Below are positions 15,646 to 21,856 of a stretch of 21,856 nucleotides of DNA, piece after piece. Below the pieces are notes generated by a model. The model saw nothing but the letters and a program-made list of their open reading frames with translations. It was not told where the DNA came from and did no database searches. The translations under genes and the position numbers were made by a program. Origin of the DNA: DATNBT01 sp964579765 (lineage in GTDB: Bacteria > Acidobacteriota > Vicinamibacteria > Vicinamibacterales > CAVVIG01); assembly GCA_964579765.1 (NCBI GenBank), contig CAZOIK010000462.1, positions 1 through 21,856 on the forward strand, given 5' to 3'. Every line of letters starts with the position of its first letter. The stretch's first letter is position 1.

Positions 15646-16836
15646 TTATTTGTCCGATAGTGCGGCGACGCCGGGCAGCGTGCGGCCGCCGAGAAACTCG
15701 AGCGACGCTCCGCCGCCGGTCGAGATGTGCGTGATGCGGTCGGCCATCCCGGCTTTCTTGACCGCCGCAATGGAATCGCCGCCGCCGATGATCGTCGTGC
15801 CCTTCACGTTGGCGACGGCTCTGGCCACAGCGTTCGTGCCGGCCGCGAACTTGTCGATCTCGAATACCCCCATGGGGCCGTTCCAGACGACCGTCTTTGC
15901 GTCGGCGAGCAGACGCTCGTAGTGCGCGATCGTCTCCGGGCCGATGTCGAGCCCCATGCGATCGCCGATCGCCGCGTCGCCCACCTTCAGCACGGCCGTC
16001 GCGGCGCTCGCATCGACCTTGTCGGCGACGACGTGATCGACAGGGAGGGCGAGCGTAATTTTTTTTGCCGCCGCGTCGGCGTCGATCTTCCGCGCGGCTT
16101 CGAGCTTGTCGTCTTCGACGAGCGACCTGCCCACGGGCAGTCCGCGCGCCTTGAAGAAGGTATACGCCATCGCGCCGCCGATGATCAGGCGATCGACCTT
16201 GCCGAGCATGTTCTCGATGACTTCGATCTTGTCCGACACCTTCGCGCCGCCGAGGATCGCGACGAACGGCCGCTCGGGCGACTCGAGCGCGTGCCCGAGA
16301 TAGCGCAGCTCCTGCTCCATCAGCAGACCCGCCGCCGCCTTCGGCAGCACGTGCGTGATGGCCTCGACCGACGCATGCGCCCGATGCGCGGCGCCGAACG
16401 CATCGTCCACATACAGATCGGCGAGCGCGGCCAGCGCCTTGGCGAATCCCGAGTCGTTCTTCTCTTCTTCGGGATGAAAGCGCAGGTTCTCGAGCAGAAC
16501 GACGCGGCTGCCGGCCTGCGCCGAACTGACCGCCTTCGCGGCCGCCTCGCCGACGCAGTCGTCCGCGAACACGACCGGCACGTCGAGCAACTGCGACAGC
16601 CGATCAGCGACCGGCCGCAGGCTGAAGTCCGGATTCGGCTTGCCCTTCGGACGTCCGAGATGGCTCGCGAGCACGACAGTTGCGCCGTGGTCGAGCGCAT
16701 AGCGGATCGTCGGCAGCGACGCGCGGATGCGCGTGTCGTCGCCGATGACGCCGTTCTTCAGCGGCACGTTGAAATCGACGCGGATGAACACGCGTCTGCC
16801 TTCGAGCGGGAGATCTCTAATCGACAGCTTCGCCAT
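15646..16836 (-). CDS. pgk: Phosphoglycerate kinase
   Basis: A 396-residue cytoplasmic kinase making ATP from 1,3-bisphosphoglycerate. It has the N-terminal signature RRVFIRVDFNVPLKNG, the substrate-binding LASHLGRPKGKPNPDFSL, VVLLENLRFHPEEEKND, FVAILGGAKVSDKIEVIENM, the nucleotide-site VWNGPMGVFE, and the C-terminal GGGDSIAAVKKAG and HISTGGGASLEFLGG. Length is normal. The ATG at 16836 lies inside the end of the upstream CMAH-like gene, overlapping it by 20 bases, so its translation depends on ribosomes finishing that gene or on an internal site within it. The next gene, tpiA, follows after one base. Confidence 0.97.
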   Translation of the reverse strand: MAKLSIRDLPLEGRRVFIRVDFNVPLKNGVIGDDTRIRASLPTIRYALDHGATVVLASHLGRPKGKPNPDFSLRPVADRLSQLLDVPVVFADDCVGEAAAKAVSSAQAGSRVVLLENLRFHPEEEKNDSGFAKALAALADLYVDDAFGAAHRAHASVEAITHVLPKAAAGLLMEQELRYLGHALESPERPFVAILGGAKVSDKIEVIENMLGKVDRLIIGGAMAYTFFKARGLPVGRSLVEDDKLEAARKIDADAAAKKITLALPVDHVVADKVDASAATAVLKVGDAAIGDRMGLDIGPETIAHYERLLADAKTVVWNGPMGVFEIDKFAAGTNAVARAVANVKGTTIIGGGDSIAAVKKAGMADRITHISTGGGASLEFLGGRTLPGVAALSDK

Positions 16837-18643
16837 GGAATGCCTGCCTCAGCTCCTTGATGAGAAGGTCGCAGCGCTTCCGCTCGATGCCGTGCTGGCG
16901 TGCCGCCATCTCGAGCGACTCGGCCGTCGAGTGCTGGCAGCCGAGGCAATAGAGCCCGTAGCGCCGCAGGATGCGATCGGCGCGATCGCCGTGTGTCTCG
17001 AGGAGCTCGGCGATTGTGGACGTCGCGTCAATGGCGGGCGGCGCCGACGCCTTCACGTCGATCGGCCGCTTGTAATACGGCGCCTGGAACAGCCGCCAGA
17101 AGCCCGAGTGGTACACGTTCGGGTTGCGATCGAACCGGCACCAGTAGCCGATGAACGCCTCGTCCCACGACAGTTCCTGACGGACGACGGCGGTGGCGAC
17201 GGCGAGCGGCATCGTGATGCGTAGATTCGGCGTCTCGGCGGCGCTGTCGAGCATCGACAGGCTGCCTCCGGAGACCTCGAAGGAAATGTCGATCGAGCAC
17301 GCCGGCTCGGCGCTCGACTCGGCCTGGATGCGGACGACGACGTCCTCGCAGAACGCGATCTCCGGCACGTCGTTCAGCCTGAGCAGATGCGCCGCCAGCT
17401 CGTCGCGTGACAGGCGCTCGTTGGACGGTTGTGCGGCAGCGAACGTCTCGGGTGCGATCTCATCGACGGAAGGCGCGGGTTCAGCCGCGCGTCGAATGAC
17501 GCCCTTGCCGACGTCCCACGCGTCGCCGGGCAGCAGATCGACGACGTCAACGTCAGTGTCGGCAAGCGTCTGCTTCACGTCCGCGAGCGTGTTGCGCGCC
17601 ATGAGCGACGCGTACGTGCGGTGCGACGGATGCCAGAGCGCGAAGTGCGACGCGAACGGCAGCACGGACGACGCGCCGTAGGTCGCCGTCGCCTCACGAA
17701 TCAGCTGCAGCTTGCCCTGGCAGGCCTTTCGCGAGATCTCGACCTTTGCTTCGTCCGACAGATGCGCCCACGTCCACGGGTACCCGGACGCGCCGGCGGA
17801 GAACTGCACGGCGAGGACGTCCACCGGACCGGCCATCTTCGCGATGCGCGCGTTCACGCCAGCGTCGTTGATGTCGAAGACGCAGAAGCCGTCGATATCG
17901 ATGAGGACGAACGCGTCGTTCCAGGCACTCGCCGGCTCAAAGGCGGTCAGCGTCCACTGCTTGCGCACGCGCGTCCGTTCGCCGAACCGCATGCGGCGCA
18001 CGTCGACGAAGCCGAGTGCGGCGAGCCGCTTCGGCAGGCGCTCGTTGGGGAAGTCGGGGACGAAGATCGGCGTCCGTTTGTCGAAGAGCCGCAGCGTCGG
18101 TTCATGGAAATGATCCGAGTGCTCGTGCGTGATGACGATCGCGTCGGGCCGCAGGTCCGCCCCGCTTGCGTCGGGAGCGGGCGAGGGCGCCCACGCGCCC
18201 AGGAACGCCGGTCCGTCGAGCCAGGGATCGGTGAGCAGCGTGAAGCCTTCGTACGAGATCTCGAGGCACGCGTGCGAGTGCAGGTGAATCGTGAGCCCGG
18301 CTTTCGCGGAGCGTCCGCCGTGCGCGACGCGCTCGACGTGGCCTGGCGCGGGGAGTTCGGCGAACAGAACGCCGTCTTCCACCGCCACGGGAATTGCCGC
18401 GAGCGATCGGCTGGGCGCATTGAGGCAGCGTCCCGTCAGTCGATCGAACTGCCAGCCGTGCAGCGGGCACTCGAAGCAGGTGCCCTTGTCGTACACCGCG
18501 CCGCCCTGGTGCGGGCAGACGTTCGAGAGCAGCGCGAACCCGGACGCCTGCCGCACCAGAAAGTAGCTCCGGGAGCCCTCGCTGATGACGGCAGGAAACC
18601 GAGAGAAGGCATCGACGGGTCCGAGGCGGATCCGGTCGCTCAC
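16817..18643 (-). CDS. CMAH-like Rieske + metallo-beta-lactamase-fold protein with C-terminal CxxC domain
   Basis: A 608-residue multidomain protein. Residues 1-100 are a Rieske [2Fe-2S] domain with ligands Cys43/His45 (NVCPHQGG) and Cys59/His62 (ECPLHGWQF). About 115-400 is a metallo-beta-lactamase fold: LHSHACLEI, LTDPWLDGPAF and HEHSDH (metal ligands His173, His175, Asp177, His178). About 470-540 includes WDEAFIGYWCRFDRNPNVYH. This order and several segments (CxHQGG, THAC/SHAC, DPWLxGPAF, HSDH, GGASGFP/AGASGYP, IGF/IGY...DP/NP.(I/V)YH) match, from memory, animal CMP-N-acetylneuraminate hydroxylase (CMAH). The last 65 or so residues, with CLGC at 566-569 and ATSTIAELLETHG, look like a DUF1858 redox domain absent from CMAH. 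GTG 18643 overlaps the gapA stop (GTGA). The frame runs on antisense-like into gapA, but no homology continues there. Substrate unknown. Confidence 0.88.
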   Translation of the reverse strand: MSDRIRLGPVDAFSRFPAVISEGSRSYFLVRQASGFALLSNVCPHQGGAVYDKGTCFECPLHGWQFDRLTGRCLNAPSRSLAAIPVAVEDGVLFAELPAPGHVERVAHGGRSAKAGLTIHLHSHACLEISYEGFTLLTDPWLDGPAFLGAWAPSPAPDASGADLRPDAIVITHEHSDHFHEPTLRLFDKRTPIFVPDFPNERLPKRLAALGFVDVRRMRFGERTRVRKQWTLTAFEPASAWNDAFVLIDIDGFCVFDINDAGVNARIAKMAGPVDVLAVQFSAGASGYPWTWAHLSDEAKVEISRKACQGKLQLIREATATYGASSVLPFASHFALWHPSHRTYASLMARNTLADVKQTLADTDVDVVDLLPGDAWDVGKGVIRRAAEPAPSVDEIAPETFAAAQPSNERLSRDELAAHLLRLNDVPEIAFCEDVVVRIQAESSAEPACSIDISFEVSGGSLSMLDSAAETPNLRITMPLAVATAVVRQELSWDEAFIGYWCRFDRNPNVYHSGFWRLFQAPYYKRPIDVKASAPPAIDATSTIAELLETHGDRADRILRRYGLYCLGCQHSTAESLEMAARQHGIERKRCDLLIKELRQAFHGEAVD

Positions 18644-19647
18644 AGCCCTTTCTTCACGAGCAGCCGGAGCAGATCGACGCAGCGGTTCGAGTAGCCCCAC
18701 TCGTTGTCGTACCACGACAGGACCTTCACGAAGTTGCCGTCCATGACCTTCGTGTACTCGGCGTCGATGATCGACGAGTGGGCGTTCCCCTTGAAGTCGA
18801 TCGACACGAGGGGCGCCGTCGAATACGCGAGGATGTTCTTCATCGGGCCGTCGGCCGCCGCTTTCAGCGCCGCGTTCACTTCTTCGGCGCTCGTGTTCTT
18901 GTTCAGCATCGCAGCGAGATCGACGACCGACACGTTCGGTGTCGGCACGCGCATCGCGAAGCCGTCGAGCTTGCCCTTGAGCTCGGGCAGCACCTCCCCG
19001 ACGGCGACCGCCGCGCCGGTCGTCGTCGGAATCATCGACAGCGCCGCCGCGCGCGCACGGCGCAAATCCTTGTGCGGCAGGTCGAGCAGCTGCTGGTCGT
19101 TCGTGTACGAATGGATCGTCGTCATCCACCCGTTCCTGATGCCGAAGGTCTGGTGGAGGACTTTCGCGAGCGGCGCGAGGCAGTTCGTCGTGCACGACGC
19201 GTTCGAGATGATCTGGTGTTTGGCGGGATCGTACTTCTCGTCGTTGACGCCAAGGACGACCGTGATGTCCGGACCCTTGGCCGGCGCCGTGATGACGACC
19301 TTCTTCGCGCCGGCGGCGATGTGCTTGGCGGCGGCGTCGCGATTGGTGAAGAGGCCGGTCGATTCGAAGACCACGTCCACGCCGAGGTCCTTCCACGGCA
19401 GTTCGGCGGGATCGCGCTTCGACAGCACCTTGAATTCGTCGCCGTCTACCGAGATCGCGTCGCCCTTGGCTTCGACGGTCGCGTGGATGTTGCCGAGCAC
19501 CGAGTCGTACTTCAGCAGGTGCGCGAGCGTCGCGGCGTTCGTGAGATCGTTCACCGCGACGAAATCGATGTTGTTGTCGCCGAGCGCGGCGCGCATGATG
19601 TTGCGGCCGATGCGTCCAAATCCGTTGATCCCAACCCTCACAGGCAT
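18640..19647 (-). CDS. gapA: Glyceraldehyde-3-phosphate dehydrogenase (type I, phosphorylating)
   Basis: A 335-residue glycolytic dehydrogenase converting glyceraldehyde 3-phosphate, NAD and phosphate to 1,3-bisphosphoglycerate. The N-terminus VRVGINGFGRIGRNIMRAAL is the Rossmann fingerprint; AVNDL (Asp34) favours NAD over NADP. The active site is Cys152 in SNASCTTNCLAPLAKVL. LRRARAAALSMIPTTTGAA and the C-terminal SWYDNEWGYSNR are also diagnostic. I chose ATG 19647, preceded by GGAGG at 19661-19657; the ATG at 19662 lies directly next to that site and would add five non-homologous residues. It is first in the gapA-X-pgk-tpiA-secG operon, behind the promoter at 19675-19704, and diverges from waaA. 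Confidence 0.97.
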   Translation of the reverse strand: MPVRVGINGFGRIGRNIMRAALGDNNIDFVAVNDLTNAATLAHLLKYDSVLGNIHATVEAKGDAISVDGDEFKVLSKRDPAELPWKDLGVDVVFESTGLFTNRDAAAKHIAAGAKKVVITAPAKGPDITVVLGVNDEKYDPAKHQIISNASCTTNCLAPLAKVLHQTFGIRNGWMTTIHSYTNDQQLLDLPHKDLRRARAAALSMIPTTTGAAVAVGEVLPELKGKLDGFAMRVPTPNVSVVDLAAMLNKNTSAEEVNAALKAAADGPMKNILAYSTAPLVSIDFKGNAHSSIIDAEYTKVMDGNFVKVLSWYDNEWGYSNRCVDLLRLLVKKGL

Positions 19648-19674
19648 CGTCGAATCCTCCATGCCAAACAGGTC

Positions 19675-19704
19675 ATTTTAGTGAACGCCTCCGCGGAGGG
19701 TCAA
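19675..19704 (-). promoter_or_regulatory. Sigma70-type promoter of the gapA operon with a palindrome in its spacer
   Basis: Read on the minus strand, TTGACC (19704-19699) and TAAAAT (19680-19675) are 18 bp apart, each close to consensus. The start of transcription would be near 19668, about 20 bases before the gapA ATG and just ahead of its GGAGG. The spacer contains a perfect 12-bp palindrome CCTCCGCGGAGG (19688-19699) touching the -35, a plausible operator position where a bound protein would block RNA polymerase. Confidence 0.6.
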
Positions 19705-19744
19705 TTGCCAACGGATGTACACTTACCGGAATACCGGCAGCCCG

Positions 19745-21085
19745 ATGTACGTCCTCTACAGCGCGCTCTCGCTCGTTCTGTTCGTGTTCCTCTCGCCGTA
19801 CTTCGTGTACCAGGCGATCCGCTACAAGAAGTACGTCGGCAACCTGCGCGAGCGGCTCGGCTATCTTCCCGTGTCGTTCAACGTGGACGCCGAGCCGTCG
19901 ATCTGGATTCACGCCGTGTCGGTGGGCGAGGCGCTGACGGCGCGCGCCCTCGCCGCCGACCTGAAGGCGCGCTATCCGCGCCTCAGGCTCTATCTCTCGA
20001 CGACGACGTTGGCGGGGCAGCAGGTCGCGAAGTCGAGCCTGCGTCACCTCGTGGACGGCGTCTTCTACTTCCCGTTCGACTGGACGGTCATCGTCCGGCG
20101 CACGCTCGATCTCGTCAAGCCGCGGCTCTTCATCATGATGGAGACCGAGATCTGGCCGAACCTGTTGCACGAGTGCAGGCGCCGCGGCGTCCGGACGGTG
20201 ATGATCAACGGCAGGATTTCCACGCGGTCGTACCCGCGCTACAAGCTCGTGCGCCCGCTGTTCCGCCGCGTGCTCGCGGACGTCGATCGCTTCTGCATGC
20301 AGAGCGAGGAATCGGCGCATCGGCTGATCGATCTCGGCGCGGATCCCTCGCGCGTTACGGTCACGGGCAGCCTGAAGTTCGACTCGCTCCAGTTGCCGGC
20401 GCCAGGCGGTCACGGCAAGCCGCGCGAGCGCGTGCTCCGGTTCTTCCGCATCTCCTCACATCGCACGGTTGTCGTCGCTGGCAGCACGATGCGCGGTGAG
20501 GAGGCGGCGGTCCTCCGCGCGTTCGCGAAAATCAAGGCGACGCAGACGCATGCGGCGTGCATCCTCGCGCCGCGCGCGCCGGAGCGGTTCGGCGAGGTCG
20601 AGCGCATCGCGCGCGAGGCAGGGTTCGTGGTGGCGCGACGCTCGGAGCTGCCGATTGACGCCGAGCCGCGGGCCGACGTCATCGTGCTCGACTCGATCGG
20701 CGAGCTCGCGCAGCTGTACCAGCTCGCCACAGTCGTGTTCGTCGGCGGCAGCCTCGTCGATCACGGCGGCCACAACATCCTGGAGCCGGCAATCTTCGGC
20801 AAGCCGATCCTCTTCGGCCCGCACATGCAGAACTTCCGCGAGATCGCGGAGACGTTCGTCGCCAAGAGCGCGGCGATCCAGGTCGCCTCCGATCGTGATC
20901 TCGACGACGCGATGCTCGGGCTGGTGCGCGATCCGGTGCACCGCGCGAGCCTCGGCGCGGCGGCGCGCGCGCTGGTCGAGGCCAACCGCGGCGCCAAGGA
21001 CAAGACGCTCGCCGTCATCGACGATCTGCTGCCGCCGGCGGGCGGCGCCGGAGGCAACATCCGACCGTTCCGGCTGGTGCAGTAG
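19745..21085 (+). CDS. waaA: 3-deoxy-D-manno-octulosonic acid (Kdo) transferase
   Basis: A 446-residue inner-membrane-associated GT-B glycosyltransferase (WaaA/KdtA) adding Kdo from CMP-Kdo to lipid IVA in LPS synthesis. The N-terminal anchor MYVLYSALSLVLFVFLSPYF is followed by the basic YKKYVGNLRERLGYLP. Family motifs are IHAVSVGEALTA (acidic base near Glu62), LFIMMETEIWPNLL, TVMINGRIS, VTVTGSLKFD, and FVGGSLVDHGGHNILEPA (His343, Glu347). I start at 19745, where homologous proteins begin; the ATG at 19715 would add ten residues (YTYRNTGSP). Neither start has a clear Shine-Dalgarno site. It is divergent from gapA (97 bp between starts) and immediately precedes lpxK, making a lipid A/Kdo unit. 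Whether it adds one or more Kdo residues cannot be told. Confidence 0.94.
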   Translation: MYVLYSALSLVLFVFLSPYFVYQAIRYKKYVGNLRERLGYLPVSFNVDAEPSIWIHAVSVGEALTARALAADLKARYPRLRLYLSTTTLAGQQVAKSSLRHLVDGVFYFPFDWTVIVRRTLDLVKPRLFIMMETEIWPNLLHECRRRGVRTVMINGRISTRSYPRYKLVRPLFRRVLADVDRFCMQSEESAHRLIDLGADPSRVTVTGSLKFDSLQLPAPGGHGKPRERVLRFFRISSHRTVVVAGSTMRGEEAAVLRAFAKIKATQTHAACILAPRAPERFGEVERIAREAGFVVARRSELPIDAEPRADVIVLDSIGELAQLYQLATVVFVGGSLVDHGGHNILEPAIFGKPILFGPHMQNFREIAETFVAKSAAIQVASDRDLDDAMLGLVRDPVHRASLGAAARALVEANRGAKDKTLAVIDDLLPPAGGAGGNIRPFRLVQ

Positions 21086-21856
21086 TTGGCGCACGCGCTC
21101 AGCACGCTGTATGGCGCGGCCGCCGGCTGGCGCCGGCGCTGGTACGCCGCGCACCCCGAGCGGCAGCGCAGGCTCGAGCGGCCGGTGATCAGCGTCGGCA
21201 ATCTGCGCGTCGGCGGCAGCGGCAAAACGCCCGTCGTGGAACATCTCGCGCGCGTGCTCGCGGACGCGGGCTACGCGCCCGCAATCCTCTCGCGCGGCTA
21301 CGGCAGGAAGTCGCCGCGCGCGGCGCCGACGATCGTGTCGGACGGGCGCCAGGTGCTCGTCGACGTGGACGCCGCGGGCGACGAGCCGCTCATGTTGGCC
21401 CGCGCTCTTGTCGATCGCGGTGTCCGTGTCGTCGTCGGCGCGGATCGATACGCGTCAGGCCGGCTCGCCGAACATCGTCTCGGCGCGACCGTCCACATCC
21501 TCGATGACGGTTTCCAGCATCTGCGTCTGGCGCGGGACGTCGATCTCGTCGTGACCGGCGAGCACGATCTCGCGGATGAGCCGCTGCCGTACGGGCGGCT
21601 GCGGGAGCCGTTGTCGAGCGCGGCGAGCGCGGATGCGCTGCTTGTGGACGCGGGCTATCAGGACGCGGCCGAGCGCATTGCGCGCGCGCTCCACGTCCGC
21701 AACGCGTATCACGTCACGCGATCGCTCCTGCCGCCGCGGATCGTCGGCACGGACGACACGGTGGTCGTGCCCAACGAGTCGCGGGTGTTCGCATTCGCCG
21801 GCATCGCGCGGCCGGAGCGGTTTTTTTCGGATCTCACCTCGGCCGGCTGGAACGTC
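21086..21856 (+). CDS. lpxK: Tetraacyldisaccharide 4'-kinase (lipid A kinase), truncated by the window edge
   Basis: The first 257 codons of LpxK, which phosphorylates the 4' position of the lipid A disaccharide at the inner membrane; the 3' end is outside the window. The frame opens with TTG directly after the waaA TAG, and homology starts at once (AHALSTLYG), so TTG is the likely start; no ATG or GTG lies upstream in this gene. Motifs are the P-loop SVGNLRVGGSGKTP (residues 36-49), ILSRGYGRK, GDEPLMLARAL and catalytic-site DDGFQH (140-145). Then come LREPLSSAASAD and the RxFAFAGIARPERFF region. It is co-transcribed with waaA with no spacer, so translation is probably re-initiated from it. 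Confidence 0.93.
   Translation, partial: MAHALSTLYGAAAGWRRRWYAAHPERQRRLERPVISVGNLRVGGSGKTPVVEHLARVLADAGYAPAILSRGYGRKSPRAAPTIVSDGRQVLVDVDAAGDEPLMLARALVDRGVRVVVGADRYASGRLAEHRLGATVHILDDGFQHLRLARDVDLVVTGEHDLADEPLPYGRLREPLSSAASADALLVDAGYQDAAERIARALHVRNAYHVTRSLLPPRIVGTDDTVVVPNESRVFAFAGIARPERFFSDLTSAGWNV

Noticed and set aside
18644..19396. N-terminal extension of the CMAH-like gene into gapA
   Set aside because: The frame is open but overlaps gapA in another frame on the same strand and encodes Arg-rich nonsense. Rieske homology begins right after GTG 18643.
18778..20499. A 573-codon plus-strand open frame antisense to gapA and out of frame with waaA
   Set aside because: Its product is Arg/Val/Asp-rich with no recognisable motif, and it lies across two certain genes. 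Long shadow frames are expected at this GC content.

Overview
The window is GC-rich (roughly two thirds G+C by eye) and gene-dense. It comes from a Gram-negative bacterium, because it carries the Kdo transferase and lipid A 4'-kinase genes (waaA, lpxK), an outer-membrane barrel candidate and many Sec signal peptides. Gene content fits an Acidobacteriota lineage such as the Vicinamibacteria: a Planctomycete/Acidobacteria-type c-heme protein next to a PQQ dehydrogenase, a secreted family with a PRTxDGKxxxxG motif, tannase, and GC-rich palindromes of a kind I associate with that group. The taxon is an inference; no rRNA or species marker is present.

Region 1 (1-1625, minus strand) holds the start of a membrane protein cut by the window edge, an HI0933/YhiN-type flavoprotein that appears to start at CTG, and a small zinc-ribbon protein. 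A 205-bp AT-richer divergent spacer follows. Region 2 (1831-6745, plus strand) is an exported oxidative/hydrolytic set: a dihaem cytochrome c overlapping a PQQ alcohol dehydrogenase with the DYD signature of lanthanide enzymes, then a Tat-exported dienelactone-hydrolase-like protein and a tannase/feruloyl esterase. Region 3 (6746-9154, minus strand) has three exported proteins of unknown role. It faces the tannase with no spacer and diverges from region 4 (9187-11012), an NHL beta-propeller overlapping a secreted cupin. A tRNA-Leu(GAG) with its own promoter lies at 11074-11160.

Region 5 (11201-14468, plus strand) is a tightly overlapped three-gene unit: a small STAS-like protein, a soluble hybrid histidine kinase and a GT39-type membrane glycosyltransferase. 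Region 6 (19647 down to 14497, minus strand) is a central-metabolism operon, gapA - X - pgk - tpiA - secG, behind a good sigma70-like promoter. X, the most interesting gene here, is a 608-residue Rieske + metallo-beta-lactamase-fold protein. It resembles animal CMP-N-acetylneuraminate hydroxylase (CMAH) along most of its length and ends in an extra DUF1858-like CxxC domain. Region 7 (19745 to the right edge, plus strand) is waaA followed directly by a TTG-started lpxK that runs out of the window.

I found no CRISPR array, insertion sequence, phage gene or defence system. The best candidate for something undescribed is the CMAH-like protein embedded and translationally overlapped in the glycolytic operon.
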